Shown here in pieces: positions 16,988 to 26,156 of a stretch of 64,000 bases of DNA. The notes beneath the pieces were generated by a model that was given only the letters and a program-made list of their open reading frames with translations, ran no database searches and was not told the DNA's origin. This DNA comes from Amycolatopsis orientalis DSM 43388. Lineage in GTDB: Bacteria > Actinomycetota > Actinomycetes > Mycobacteriales > Pseudonocardiaceae. Numbering within the stretch: the stretch's first letter is position 1; every line of letters begins with the position of its first letter. The DNA lies in the NCBI RefSeq assembly GCF_000411975.1, contig NZ_ASXG01000092.1, positions 1 to 64,000 of the forward strand. The letters are read 5' to 3'. A program made the position numbers and the translations under genes.

Positions 16988-17001
16988 TGACTCGCTAGTC
17001 A
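16988..17001. promoter_or_regulatory. TetR-type operator candidate, site 1
   Basis: TGACTCGCTAGTCA: perfect 5-base arms TGACT/AGTCA around a 4-base centre, 13 bases before the amine oxidase start. It shares ACTGACTCG with the site at 19387-19400 upstream of the aldehyde dehydrogenase. Confidence 0.65.
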
Positions 17002-17058
17002 ATCTCCAGGAAAAAGTTGCGCGCACGTCCTTGACAGTGACTCCCGCCACCTTCAGGC

Positions 17059-17076
17059 TGACTGCTCAATCAGTCA
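17059..17076. promoter_or_regulatory. TetR-type operator candidate, site 2
   Basis: TGACTG and CAGTCA arms (perfect, 6 bases) separated by CTCAAT, 47 bases before the permease start. Half-sites match those of sites 1 and 3. A TTGACA hexamer lies at 17031-17036. Confidence 0.6.
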
Positions 17077-17123
17077 TTGCGTTCGACTTCACATCGTGTG
17101 CACAACCACAATCGGGAGTGTCG

Positions 17124-18680
17124 ATGACCTCAGAGTCGCAACATTCGCAACCAGCCGCGGCGGCCGAGCAGGCACCCGGGCTCGAGGAACCGCCCGGAAA
17201 GGGCTTGCGCTCCGGTGCCTTGGGCATGGCGACCAGCCTCATCCTGGCGGTTGCGTCCGCCGCGCCCGCGTACAGCCTCGCTGCCACCCTCGCATTCGTC
17301 GTCGGATACGTGGGCTTTCAAGCACCGGCAGTGGTCGTCCTGGCGTTCCTGCCGATCCTTTTCGTCTCGTTCGGCTACGCCGCGCTCAACCGGCGCGATC
17401 CGGATTGCGGCACGATCTTCACCTGGGCCGCGAAGGTCCTCAATCCCAGTCTCGGCTTCCTCGGCGGCTGGGCGATCATCGCGTCGTTCGTGCTCGTCGT
17501 CGGCAGCCTCGCCCAGGTCGCCGGGCAGTACGTGTTCCTGCTGTTCGGCGCCGAGGGAATCGGCTCGACCCCCGGGCATCCGCTCGTGCTGCTGGCCGGG
17601 CTCGGCTGGCTCGCGCTGATGACTTTGGTCTGCTACCGCGGGATCGAAGTCGCCGCCGCGGTCCAGCGCGCGCTGCTCTTCCTCGAGTTCGGCATGCTCG
17701 CGGTGCTCTCGGCAGTCGCGCTGGTGCGCGTGTATTCGGGCACCGCGCCGACCGGGTCGGCACGGCCGCGGCTTTCGTGGTTCAACCCGTTCGAGGCCGG
17801 CTCGGCCAGCGCGTTCGTCAGCGCGCTGGTGCTGATGCTCTTCATCTACTGGGGCTGGGAGACCGCACTGACGGTGAACGAGGAAACCGCGGACCGGCAC
17901 CGCACCCCTGGCCGCGCCGCGACCTATTCCACCGTGGCGCTCGTCGTGCTGTACCTCGTCGCGACGGTTGCCGCGCTGTCCTTCGCCGGGATCGGCGACA
18001 CCGGAATCGGCCTGACCAACCCGGACAACTCCGGTGACGTCTTCTACGCTTTCGGCACCGCGGTGTTCGGCGAGAGCGGGTTCGGCTCAGTGCTGTGGCA
18101 CCTCCTGATCCTGATGGTGCTGACCTCAGCCGCGGCGTCCACCGAGACGACGGTCCTGACGTTGAGCCGCACCATGCTCTCCATGGGCGGGCAGGGAGCA
18201 CTTCCCGGTGCGCTGGCCCGGGTGCACTCCCGGTTCCGCATCCCGCACGTAGGCACCGTCGCCGTAGGGGTCGTCGGCGGGGCGGTCTACGTCGGCATGA
18301 ATTTCCTCGGGCACGGCCTGGCGATCGGCGACGCCGTGTCCGCCTGCGGCGTGATGATCGCGTTCTACTACGGGCTGACCGGCCTCACCTCGGCCTGGGC
18401 CTACCGCGCGACTTGGCGCGACAGCGCGGCGGATTTGTGGCTGCGCATCGTGTTTCCCGCGATCGGCGGCACAATTCTGCTCGCTGCCGGAGGCTGGAGC
18501 ATGGTGCACGCCTGGGACCCGGCCAACAGCTCGACGAAAATCCCGCTGCCGTTCGCGCCGGGGGCCGAGGTCGGCGGCGCCTTCGCGGTCAGCGCGGGCT
18601 CGATCGTGCTCGGCCTCGTCGCGCTGGCGGTCTGCCGGCGACGCTACCCGGCATTCTTCCGGCGCAGGACAGTCCGGTGA
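17124..18680 (+). CDS. APC-family amino acid/amine permease
   Basis: A 518-residue permease of the amino acid-polyamine-organocation superfamily with about 12 hydrophobic helices. The N-terminal GLRSGALGMATSLILAVASAAP and the helix-1 Gly/Ala-rich segment mark the family, and YWGWETALTVNEETADRHRT (about residues 245-264) is the conserved acidic-basic loop after helix 6. ATG at 17124 has GGGAG upstream and gives a 37-residue hydrophilic cytoplasmic tail. It lies divergent from the amine oxidase gene and abuts the convergent TetR gene with no spacer, so it is the likely uptake system for the amine degraded by this island. Confidence 0.88.
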   Translation: MTSESQHSQPAAAAEQAPGLEEPPGKGLRSGALGMATSLILAVASAAPAYSLAATLAFVVGYVGFQAPAVVVLAFLPILFVSFGYAALNRRDPDCGTIFTWAAKVLNPSLGFLGGWAIIASFVLVVGSLAQVAGQYVFLLFGAEGIGSTPGHPLVLLAGLGWLALMTLVCYRGIEVAAAVQRALLFLEFGMLAVLSAVALVRVYSGTAPTGSARPRLSWFNPFEAGSASAFVSALVLMLFIYWGWETALTVNEETADRHRTPGRAATYSTVALVVLYLVATVAALSFAGIGDTGIGLTNPDNSGDVFYAFGTAVFGESGFGSVLWHLLILMVLTSAAASTETTVLTLSRTMLSMGGQGALPGALARVHSRFRIPHVGTVAVGVVGGAVYVGMNFLGHGLAIGDAVSACGVMIAFYYGLTGLTSAWAYRATWRDSAADLWLRIVFPAIGGTILLAAGGWSMVHAWDPANSSTKIPLPFAPGAEVGGAFAVSAGSIVLGLVALAVCRRRYPAFFRRRTVR

Positions 18681-19271
18681 TCAACCCCGGGCGAGAACGG
18701 CCAGGAATCCGCCGATCGTCTCGCGCGCTCCCTCCGCGTTCATCGCGGTCGATCCCGCGAGCGCCTGGGTGGCCAGCCCGTCGATCATGCCGATGAGCAT
18801 GTTCGCGAACCGCACCGGATCGCCTTCTCGGGCGTCCCCGGCAGCCTGCGCCTCGGCGATCAGATCGGCGATCAAAGCACGCCACTGCGCATACAGCGCT
18901 TCGTTGATCGCGGAAAGGTTTTCGTCGCGCGCCGACTCTGCCCACAGCTCCGCCCAGACGCGCCAAGCGGTCCAGGTAACCGGACCGGGAAGATAGGACT
19001 CCACCAAGCGGCCCAAGGTCTCCCAGGCCGTCGCGGCACCGGAAAGCAGTTCCCGGCGCTGCTCGAGCGAACGCCGGAAATTGAAGTCGAAGGCCGCGCT
19101 CAACAGCTCTTTCTTGCCGGCGAAGTAATAGTGGACGGTGCCGGTGCTGACCCCCGCGACCCGGGCGACGTCCGCCACGCGCAGCGCCTGCCTGCCCTTG
19201 TCGGCGACGACCTCGCAGGTCGCGAGCAGAATCTGCGCTCGGCGCTCGGCTTCGACGTTAGGACGCGGCAC
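18681..19271 (-). CDS. TetR-family regulator of the amine island
   Basis: A 196-residue TetR protein (HTH with VADVARVAGVSTGTVHYYF; C-terminal BetI-like ligand domain with WRVWAELWAESARDE and MIDGLATQALAGSTAM). GTG at 19271 is preferred because GGGGAG lies 6 bases upstream and the start is just before the first HTH helix; an ATG at 19301 is possible. It is divergent from the aldehyde dehydrogenase gene, with a matching operator at 19387-19400, and its stop codon directly abuts that of the permease gene. It is a paralogue of the TetR half of the XRE-TetR fusion. Confidence 0.9.
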   Translation of the reverse strand: MPRPNVEAERRAQILLATCEVVADKGRQALRVADVARVAGVSTGTVHYYFAGKKELLSAAFDFNFRRSLEQRRELLSGAATAWETLGRLVESYLPGPVTWTAWRVWAELWAESARDENLSAINEALYAQWRALIADLIAEAQAAGDAREGDPVRFANMLIGMIDGLATQALAGSTAMNAEGARETIGGFLAVLARG

Positions 19272-19386
19272 AGGACACTCCCCTTCCTCCGGCGCCCGCA
19301 TCCTATGCCGCGCGAACGGGCGATCGCCCGCGAACGCCTTGACAGGCGGTCGGCGCAAGCCCACACTGAGCACGCGAACGTAGTTG

Positions 19387-19400
19387 ACTGACTCGTCAGT
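19387..19400. promoter_or_regulatory. TetR-type operator candidate, site 3
   Basis: ACTGACTCGTCAGT: perfect 6-base arms ACTGAC/GTCAGT with a 2-base centre, between the divergent TetR and aldehyde dehydrogenase genes. It shares nine consecutive bases with the sequence around site 1. Confidence 0.7.
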
Positions 19401-19465
19401 TATTTAATGCGGCGCAGCCCTCGCGCCCCGCTTCCCTCACCACTCTCCTTCTCGAGGATTGCCTG

Positions 19466-20836
19466 ATGTCCTTGCCTGAACCCGTTTACCAAGCGGTGGA
19501 TCCAGCCACCGGCGCGGCGGCCGAGCGGTTCCCGCACGCGTCGGCCGCGGAGATCGAAGCCGCTCTTCGCAACGCGCATGCCGCTTTCCTCGGCTGGCGG
19601 GAACGCGCCGTCGAGGACCGTGCGGAGATCCTTCGGCAGATCAGCTCCGCACTGCTGGCGCACGCTTCCGAGCTCGCCGGGACGATGCGCGCGGAGATGG
19701 GCAAACCGGTGCCCGAAGGCATCGAAGAAGTCGAGTACTGCGCCTCGATTTTCCGCTACTACACCGAGGAAGGCCCGGCGCTGCTCAGCGACGAGCATCT
19801 GCCGGCTTCCGGCGGACGGGCGAAGGTCCAGTCCCGTCCGATCGGTCCGCTGCTCGGCGTGATGCCGTGGAACTTCCCCTGCTACCAGGTGGCTCGCTTC
19901 GCCGCGCCGAATCTCCTTCTGGGCAACACTGTCCTCGTCAAGCCAGCGGAGTCCGTGCCGGGCACCTCGCTGGCTTTCGCCCGGATCCTGCGCGAAGCCG
20001 GGTTGCCGGACGGGTGCTGCCGCACGGTGTTCGCGACGCACGGACAGATCGAGGACATCATCGCCGACCCGCGGGTGCAGGGGGTTTCGCTGACCGGCTC
20101 GGAGCGGGCCGGTTCGGCGGTGGCCGCGGCGGCGGGACGCCACGTGAAGAAGTGCGTACTGGAACTGGGCGGCTCCGACCCGTTCGTCGTGCTCGACGCC
20201 GAAGACGTGCCGGGCCTGGCGGAATTGGCGTGGCGCACCCGGATGTACAACAACGGGCAAGCGTGCACCTCGAACAAAAGGCTGCTCGTGGCCGCCGGGA
20301 TCTACGACGAATTCGTTGCTGCGCTGGTGAAACTGGCCGAAGCGGTCGACCCGGAGACCCATCCGCCGCTGGCGTCTCGAGCCGTCGCCGAACGCGTCGC
20401 CGGCCAGGTGTCCGACGCCGTCTCCCGCGGCGCTCGCCTGCTTGCCGGGGGCCGCCTCGCGTCGGACGGCTCAGCGCGGTTCTCGCCCGCGGTGCTGGTC
20501 GACGTCGCCGAAGACATGCGTGCTTGGCACGAAGAGCTCTTCGGACCGGTAGCTGTCGTCTATCGCGTGCGCGACGAGGACCACGCCGTGGAACTGGCGA
20601 ACTCCTCCGAATACGGCCTGGGCGGCGCGGTCTTCAGCGCCGATCCCGAGCGGGCCGCCCGGGTCGCTCAACGCTTGGACGTCGGCATGGTGAGCATCAA
20701 CGCCGCCTCCGGAGACGGCCCCGGCCTGCCGTTCGGCGGGATCAAGCGGTCCGGGTTCGGCCGGGAGCTCGGGGCCGCCGGGCTCGGCGAATTCGCGAAC
20801 AAGCGGTTGGTCTACGAGGCGGCAGCCGATGCCTGA
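19466..20836 (+). CDS. NAD(P)-dependent aldehyde dehydrogenase (succinate-semialdehyde type)
   Basis: A 456-residue aldehyde dehydrogenase. The nucleophile is Cys267 (NNGQACTSNKR) and the general base Glu233 (LELGGSDPF); MPWNFPCYQVARF and SLTGSERAG are the coenzyme-site motifs. Residue pattern and length resemble the GabD/Sad succinate-semialdehyde group. In this island it should oxidise the aldehyde made by the flavin amine oxidase to a carboxylic acid. ATG at 19466. The stop overlaps the next gene by 8 bases, so translation is coupled. Confidence 0.92.
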   Translation: MSLPEPVYQAVDPATGAAAERFPHASAAEIEAALRNAHAAFLGWRERAVEDRAEILRQISSALLAHASELAGTMRAEMGKPVPEGIEEVEYCASIFRYYTEEGPALLSDEHLPASGGRAKVQSRPIGPLLGVMPWNFPCYQVARFAAPNLLLGNTVLVKPAESVPGTSLAFARILREAGLPDGCCRTVFATHGQIEDIIADPRVQGVSLTGSERAGSAVAAAAGRHVKKCVLELGGSDPFVVLDAEDVPGLAELAWRTRMYNNGQACTSNKRLLVAAGIYDEFVAALVKLAEAVDPETHPPLASRAVAERVAGQVSDAVSRGARLLAGGRLASDGSARFSPAVLVDVAEDMRAWHEELFGPVAVVYRVRDEDHAVELANSSEYGLGGAVFSADPERAARVAQRLDVGMVSINAASGDGPGLPFGGIKRSGFGRELGAAGLGEFANKRLVYEAAADA

Positions 20837-22910
20837 CCGGGACATCGCTCCGGAAAGCCACGCCGGCCCGCTTCCCCGGGCCTTCGTCGATCCCGCGTCG
20901 GTTGCCGTGGTCGGGGCGACCGCCGACCCGGCCAAGTGGGGGTACTGGCTGGCCTCCGGCGCTCTGCTGGGCGCCCGGCGCCGGGAAGTGTGGCTGGTCA
21001 ACCGCCGGGCGACCGACGTGCTGGGGCACCCGAGCCACGCGACAGTCGCCGACGTGCCGGGGGTGCCCGAACTCGTCGTGTTGTGCGTCCCCGCGGCGCA
21101 GGCCGGCCCGGTGGTGCGCGACGCGCTCGCGAAGGGAAGCCGGGCGTTTCTCGGGATCAGCGCGGAGATCGGGCCCGAGGTGACCGAGATGCTGGCGCGG
21201 GCAGGGGCCCGGATGCTCGGGCCGAACAGTCTCGGCCTGGTGAATACCGCCGCGGAGCTCCGGCTCGCTTGGGGCGCCTTCCGCCCCGGGCACCTCGCCG
21301 TCGTTTCGCAGAGCGGGCAGCTCGGCTCCGAAATCGCGAGGCTGGGCGCGCGCGCCGGGCTGGGCGTGTCGCGGTTCTACTCGGTCGGCAATCAGCTCGG
21401 AGTGCGCGCGGCCGAAGTCCTCGCCTCGCTGTCCGACGATCCGCACACGCACGCAGTCGCGTTGTATCTCGAGAGTTTCGCCGACGGGCCAGACCTCGTC
21501 GCTGCCGTGCGAAAGCTGCGGAGCGCCGGGAAACCGACGCTCGTGCTCGCCGCCGGGGCCAGCGAAGGCAGCCGACGGCTGGCGCGTTCGCACACCGGCT
21601 CGATGACCTCGTCGCTGGACGTCGTAGACGCGGCCTGTCGCGCGTCTGGCGCACTGCGGGTCGCGACCCCTCGCGAACTCGTGGACACCGTTCAGGTGCT
21701 CGATGCGGCGGCGCGACCGGCAGGGCCGCGTGTCGCGATCGTCAGTGACAGCGGCGGCCAAGGCGGGATCGCCGCGGACATCGCGGCGGCGCACGGCCTT
21801 CAAGCACCCACGTTCACGCCCGGCTTGCGGCGGCGGCTCCGCGCCGTCCTGCCCGCGGCAGCGGCGACCGCCAACCCGATCGACCTGGCCGGAGCGGGCG
21901 AAGCCGACCTCGCCGTCTACGCGCGCATCGCGGAGGTGCTCGCCGCTTCAGGCGAGGTCGACGCAGTGGTCCTGTCCGGTTACCTCGGCTGCTACGGAGA
22001 AGACACACCGGGACTGGGCGATGCCGAGCTTGCCGTGATTGACCGGCTGGGACGGTGCGCGGACAAGCCGATCGTCGTCCACAGCATGAGCGAGGCTTCG
22101 GCGGCGGTCACGCGGCTCCGGAAACACCGCATCCCGGTCTTCGACACGATCGACGCGGCGGTCGGCGCCTTGAGCCGGGCAGTGCGGCTGAACAGCCAGC
22201 CGCGCCCGGACGGCACCGGCCTTCCGGCGGACGCGGGCGTTCCTGCCCCTGGCTACTGGGCGGCACGGGAATTCCTGAGCAGCCAGGGGATCGCGGTACC
22301 CACGGCAAGGCGAGTGCTCGCCTCGGACGAACTCGCCGCCGCATGCGCCGAGCTGCGCCCGCCGCTGGTGCTCAAAGCCGGTTGGCTGGCGCACAAAAGC
22401 GAACACGGCGCCATCGAGACCGGGCTGGACCGGCAGAGCGCCGCCGCCGCGTTCGACGAGATGCGTGCGCGGCTGGGACCTGGCGAGTACGTGCTCGAAG
22501 AACAGGACACGCGGCCCGAGGTCGTGGAGATGCTGGTCGGTGCCCGTACCGACCCGGATTTCGGCCCCACGGTCGCCGTCGCCTACGGCGGGGTCGAAGC
22601 CGAGCTCTGGCGAGACGTGGCCACCGAGCTGGCGCCCGTCGACCACAGCCGGGCGCTGGCGATGATCGACCGGCTGCGAGCGCGCCCGCTCCTGGACGGC
22701 TGGCGAGGCCGGCCGGCGGTCCGGGTCGAAGCGCTGGCCGACGCGATCGTCCGGGTCTCGCGCGCGATCGCGAGTCATCCCGGCATCGGCGAAATCGAAG
22801 TCAACCCGATCCGGGTCGGGACAACCGGCGCGATGGCGGTCGATGCCCTCGTCGTCGCCTCGGCGACTGCTACGGAAAAACAGGAGGAGACAGATGCACA
22901 CGTCCACTGA
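20829..22910 (+). CDS. ADP-forming-type acyl-CoA synthetase (fused alpha-beta)
   Basis: A 693-residue CoA ligase of the acetate-CoA ligase (ADP-forming)/succinyl-CoA synthetase superfamily. Order of domains: CoA-binding Rossmann domain (about 15-145, SVAVVGATADPAKWG), succinyl-CoA ligase-like domains (about 150-460) with the probable phosphohistidine His255 in RSHTGSM, and a C-terminal ATP-grasp domain (about 475-690). No GNAT domain is fused. It should convert the acid produced by the neighbouring aldehyde dehydrogenase into its CoA ester. It overlaps the preceding gene by 8 bases and the following gene by 17 bases, arguing for one tightly coupled pathway. Substrate unknown. Confidence 0.88.
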   Translation: MPDRDIAPESHAGPLPRAFVDPASVAVVGATADPAKWGYWLASGALLGARRREVWLVNRRATDVLGHPSHATVADVPGVPELVVLCVPAAQAGPVVRDALAKGSRAFLGISAEIGPEVTEMLARAGARMLGPNSLGLVNTAAELRLAWGAFRPGHLAVVSQSGQLGSEIARLGARAGLGVSRFYSVGNQLGVRAAEVLASLSDDPHTHAVALYLESFADGPDLVAAVRKLRSAGKPTLVLAAGASEGSRRLARSHTGSMTSSLDVVDAACRASGALRVATPRELVDTVQVLDAAARPAGPRVAIVSDSGGQGGIAADIAAAHGLQAPTFTPGLRRRLRAVLPAAAATANPIDLAGAGEADLAVYARIAEVLAASGEVDAVVLSGYLGCYGEDTPGLGDAELAVIDRLGRCADKPIVVHSMSEASAAVTRLRKHRIPVFDTIDAAVGALSRAVRLNSQPRPDGTGLPADAGVPAPGYWAAREFLSSQGIAVPTARRVLASDELAAACAELRPPLVLKAGWLAHKSEHGAIETGLDRQSAAAAFDEMRARLGPGEYVLEEQDTRPEVVEMLVGARTDPDFGPTVAVAYGGVEAELWRDVATELAPVDHSRALAMIDRLRARPLLDGWRGRPAVRVEALADAIVRVSRAIASHPGIGEIEVNPIRVGTTGAMAVDALVVASATATEKQEETDAHVH

Positions 22911-24048
22911 AGCCTGGCCGCTCACCGACGAGCAGCGGGCGATCGTCGAGCTGTGCCGGGAATTCGCCGAGAAAGAGATCCGGCCGCGCGGCCGGGAATT
23001 CGACGAACGCGACGTCGAATCGCCCGTCGACCTGTTCCAGGCGGCCGCGAAGGTCGGCATCACCGATTTCATGCTGCCCGTGGAGTACGGCGGCGGCGGG
23101 TTCACCGACGTCTTCACCCAGTGCCTGGTCCAGGAGCAACTGTGCTGGGGCGATCCGGGAATCGGGAACTTCTTGTGCTCCAACGGGTTCTTCGCCGATC
23201 CGGTGCTGGCGCTCGGCACCGCCGAGCAGAAGGAGCACTGGCTTCGCCCGCTGTGCGGGCCGCACCCCCGCTACACGGCGCTCGCCACGACCGAACCGGG
23301 TTCCGGATCGGACGCGGCGTCGATCAGCACGAGCGCGACCCGGACCGGAGGCGGCTACCTGATCCGGGGGCAGAAAGCCTGGATCTCCAACGCCGGGCTG
23401 GCCGACCAGTACGTGGTCTTCGCCAAAACCGATCCCGCGCGACGTTCGTCCGGCGTGTCCGCGTTCCTGCTGCACAAAGACACGGCCGGGATGACCTTCG
23501 GCGAGCCGATGCGCAAGATGGGCCAGCGCGCCATCGTCTGCCGGGAGATCTTCTTCGACGACGTCTTCGTTCCCGAGTCCGGCCGTCTCGGACCCGAAGG
23601 CCAGGGCTTCCACGGCTTGATGAAGACCTTCGACGTGTCCCGGATCGTCCTGGCCGCCGCGGCGACCGGCGCCGCCCGGGCGGCCTACGAGTACGCGCTG
23701 CGGTACGCCCGCGAACGCAGCCAGTTCGGCAAACCGGTCATCGAGCACCAGGCGGTCGCGTTCCGGCTGGCCGACATGGCCACCCGGATCGAGTCGGCAT
23801 GGCTGCTCACCCTGCACGCGGCACGTCAGCTCGACGCGGGCGCCGACGCGGGCAAGCTCGCCGCGATGGCGAAACTCCAGGCCTCCGAAACCGCGATGGC
23901 GGTGACCTGGGGCGCGGTGCAGACCCTCGGCGGCTGGGGCTACTCGCGCGAATATCCCGTCGAGCAGTGGATGCGGGACGCGAAGCTGGAGGAAATCGAG
24001 GAGGGCACTTCCGACATCATGCGGCTCGTCATCTCGCGCCGCCTCTGA
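22894..24048 (+). CDS. Acyl-CoA dehydrogenase
   Basis: A 384-residue FAD acyl-CoA dehydrogenase of normal length. ATTEPGSGSD contacts flavin and substrate, RSQFGKPVIEHQAV is the family arginine-phenylalanine region, and EIEEGTSDIMRLVI holds the catalytic Glu in the usual C-terminal place. ATG at 22894 follows AGGAGGA. It is the last gene of the amine island and should introduce a 2,3 double bond in the CoA ester made by the upstream ligase, which implies a product longer than acetyl-CoA that is at least propionyl- or isobutyryl-sized. Confidence 0.92.
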   Translation: MHTSTEAWPLTDEQRAIVELCREFAEKEIRPRGREFDERDVESPVDLFQAAAKVGITDFMLPVEYGGGGFTDVFTQCLVQEQLCWGDPGIGNFLCSNGFFADPVLALGTAEQKEHWLRPLCGPHPRYTALATTEPGSGSDAASISTSATRTGGGYLIRGQKAWISNAGLADQYVVFAKTDPARRSSGVSAFLLHKDTAGMTFGEPMRKMGQRAIVCREIFFDDVFVPESGRLGPEGQGFHGLMKTFDVSRIVLAAAATGAARAAYEYALRYARERSQFGKPVIEHQAVAFRLADMATRIESAWLLTLHAARQLDAGADAGKLAAMAKLQASETAMAVTWGAVQTLGGWGYSREYPVEQWMRDAKLEEIEEGTSDIMRLVISRRL

Positions 24049-24154
24049 CCGCGCCGGGCCCGGAGGGAACTGCGGCTTCCCCGGCGAGCTCACCGATCTG
24101 TCCGGCGTCGAGCACCGAGCGTCCGCGGCGGGATGCTCGGGGCGCGCGCTGCGA

Positions 24155-24185
24155 CCTGTTCGCCGCGGGACCCGCGGCGAACGGG
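24155..24185. terminator. Long perfect GC hairpin after the amine island
   Basis: Inverted repeat with perfect 12-base arms (24158-24169 and 24171-24182, core TTCGCCGCGGG / CCCGCGGCGAA) and further pairing to 24155/24185, about 107 bases after the acyl-CoA dehydrogenase stop. The formal loop is one base, so the apical pairs would open. It may terminate transcription. The remainder of 24049-24382 shows no gene. Confidence 0.5.
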
Positions 24186-24382
24186 CTTGCCCGGAAATCC
24201 ACGCTGGACCCCGCGCTGTCCACACCAGACGATCTTGGCTCCGAAGATCGTTGCGGCACAACGCATCCCTCAGGCGACGCGATCATGTAACAACGTCGGC
24301 TCCGGCGAACGACTCCCCCATGGTCCGCCTCCGACGTGGGACCGCGCGGACCGTCTCCCCCGTCCCACGGAGAGGTGTCACG

Positions 24383-25969
24383 ATGACTGCGTCTCGTTCC
24401 TCCCGTCGCGCGCTCGTGCTGGGCTCCAGCGTGCTCGCCGTTATCGCCGGGGCCGGACTGGCTTCGGCCGGCCCGCTCGCCGCCTCGGCGCCGGTCCAGT
24501 CGCCCGACCATCCGCTCGCCGGCGCGTGTTCGGCGCTCGTCGCCCAGCAGACCGCGGCCGGCAGCGTCAACTACCCCGGCGCCGAAGTGGAACCGCACGT
24601 CGCGGCGGACCCGACGGATTCCGACCACCTGGTCGGCTCGTTCCAGCAGGACCGCTGGAACGACGGCGGCTCGAACGGCCTGACGAACGTCGTCTCGCAC
24701 GACGGCGGCGCGTCCTGGTCGCTCGCCGCGGCGCAACCGGCGTTCTCGCGCTGCGCCGGTGCCGCGCCGGGCTCGCCCGGCTACTTCATGCGCTCCACCG
24801 ACCCGTGGGTCAGCTTCTCCGCCGACGGCAAGGTCGTCTACTCGATCGCCGACTCCTTCGACACCGGCGGTCCCGCGTTCGGCGGCGCCAGCTCGATCAT
24901 GATCAGCCGCTCCCTCGACGGCGGAACCACCTGGCAGCAACCCGTCACCGCCCGCGTCGACCGGTCGGACACCGTGCTCAACGACAAGGAATCGGTGACC
25001 GCCGACCCGTTCAAGGCCGCCAGCGCGTACGCGGTCTGGGACCAGCTCGTCTCCCCGCAGTCGCACGCCAATCCCGACGCGTACCTGCACAGCATCGCCT
25101 ACCGCGGCCCGTCGTACTTCTCTTCGACCGCCGACCGGGGCGCGACCTGGAGCACCGGGCGGATCATTTTCGACCCCGGGCAGAACGACCAGACCATCGG
25201 CAACCAGATCGTCGTGCCCACCACCGGCCCGGCGAAAGGCGTGCTGATCGACGGCTTCGACCTGATCACCAACAAGGGCGGCAAGTGCCTGTACACGCAC
25301 GGCGGACAGCACTGTGCGGGCAACTCCACCTCCACCGCCGCGCTGGTCCGCTCCACTGACGGCGGCGCGACCTGGTCCGCAGCCGTCGGAATCGACGTCC
25401 AGCAGGTCGCTCCCGTGTCGATCGCCGGACACCCGGTCCGCTCCAGCGACGACCTGCCCGAGTTCGCCGCGAACCCGGTCACCGGCGCGCTCTACGCGGT
25501 CTGGCAGGACGGCCGGTTCGCCAACGGCACCTCGAAGATCGCCTTCGCGCAGTCCACCGACGGCGGCCTGACCTGGAGCACCACCATCCGCGCCGACCAG
25601 TCGCCCGGCGGCACCCCGGCCTTCGTGCCGCAGATCCAGGTCTCGTCCGACGGCACGGTCGGCCTGACCTACTACGACCTGCAGAACGCGACCACCGCCC
25701 AGCCCGGCCTGACCGACGCCTACGTCGTGCACTGCCACGCCACCACGACCGACTGCGCCAACCCCGCGTCGTGGACCGCCGGCGGCCAGACCAGGCTGAG
25801 CACCACCGGCTCGTTCGACTACACGACCGCCCCGGACGCCGGCGGCTACTTCCTGGGCGACTACACCGGCCTCGCCCGGCAAGGCACGGGGTTCACGCCG
25901 TTCTACGGGATGTCCCAGCCGATCGCGACATCCGGCCGCACGGACATCTTCAGCAACACGGTGCACTGA
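24383..25969 (+). CDS. Secreted Asp-box (BNR) beta-propeller protein, sialidase-like
   Basis: A 528-residue exported protein. Residues 1-35 form a signal peptide (basic RSSRR then a hydrophobic stretch, Ala-rich cleavage region). Five Asp-box motifs are visible: SHDGGASW, SLDGGTTW, TADRGATW, STDGGATW and STDGGLTW, which mark a six-bladed propeller of the sialidase/BNR superfamily. I cannot identify a full set of sialidase arginines, so a glycosidase activity is not established. GGAGAGG precedes the ATG at 24383. The gene stands alone and is followed by a strong hairpin (26023-26076). Confidence 0.82.
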   Translation: MTASRSSRRALVLGSSVLAVIAGAGLASAGPLAASAPVQSPDHPLAGACSALVAQQTAAGSVNYPGAEVEPHVAADPTDSDHLVGSFQQDRWNDGGSNGLTNVVSHDGGASWSLAAAQPAFSRCAGAAPGSPGYFMRSTDPWVSFSADGKVVYSIADSFDTGGPAFGGASSIMISRSLDGGTTWQQPVTARVDRSDTVLNDKESVTADPFKAASAYAVWDQLVSPQSHANPDAYLHSIAYRGPSYFSSTADRGATWSTGRIIFDPGQNDQTIGNQIVVPTTGPAKGVLIDGFDLITNKGGKCLYTHGGQHCAGNSTSTAALVRSTDGGATWSAAVGIDVQQVAPVSIAGHPVRSSDDLPEFAANPVTGALYAVWQDGRFANGTSKIAFAQSTDGGLTWSTTIRADQSPGGTPAFVPQIQVSSDGTVGLTYYDLQNATTAQPGLTDAYVVHCHATTTDCANPASWTAGGQTRLSTTGSFDYTTAPDAGGYFLGDYTGLARQGTGFTPFYGMSQPIATSGRTDIFSNTVH

Positions 25970-26022
25970 CCACACCCGCCGCGGCAGCCGTTGTCCCGGT
26001 GCCCGGCACGTAGGTCCGTCCA

Positions 26023-26076
26023 CGCAGTGCGAGCAGGCTCGCCGTCCTACCAAGAAGGCGGCCTGCTCGCACTGCG
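26023..26076. terminator. Strong hairpin terminator candidate
   Basis: Perfect 16-base arms (26023-26038 and 26061-26076, core GTGCGAGCAGG / CCTGCTCGCAC), continued after one bulged T by a 4-base stem (CGCC/GGCG) and a 13-base loop. It lies 54 bases past the stop of the Asp-box gene and before the 3' end of a minus-strand remnant, so it could stop transcription from both sides. Confidence 0.75.
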
Positions 26077-26156
26077 GCGCGAATTCTGCCCAACCGGGAC
26101 GGTGTCCGTTCTCCGCGACATGGCAGTCCGGGCAACGGCATGCGCTGCTGCCGAGG

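Noticed and set aside
24251..24382. Upstream start for the Asp-box protein at 24251
   Set aside because: ATG at 24383 has GGAGAGG upstream and begins a normal signal peptide; the longer form would bury it.
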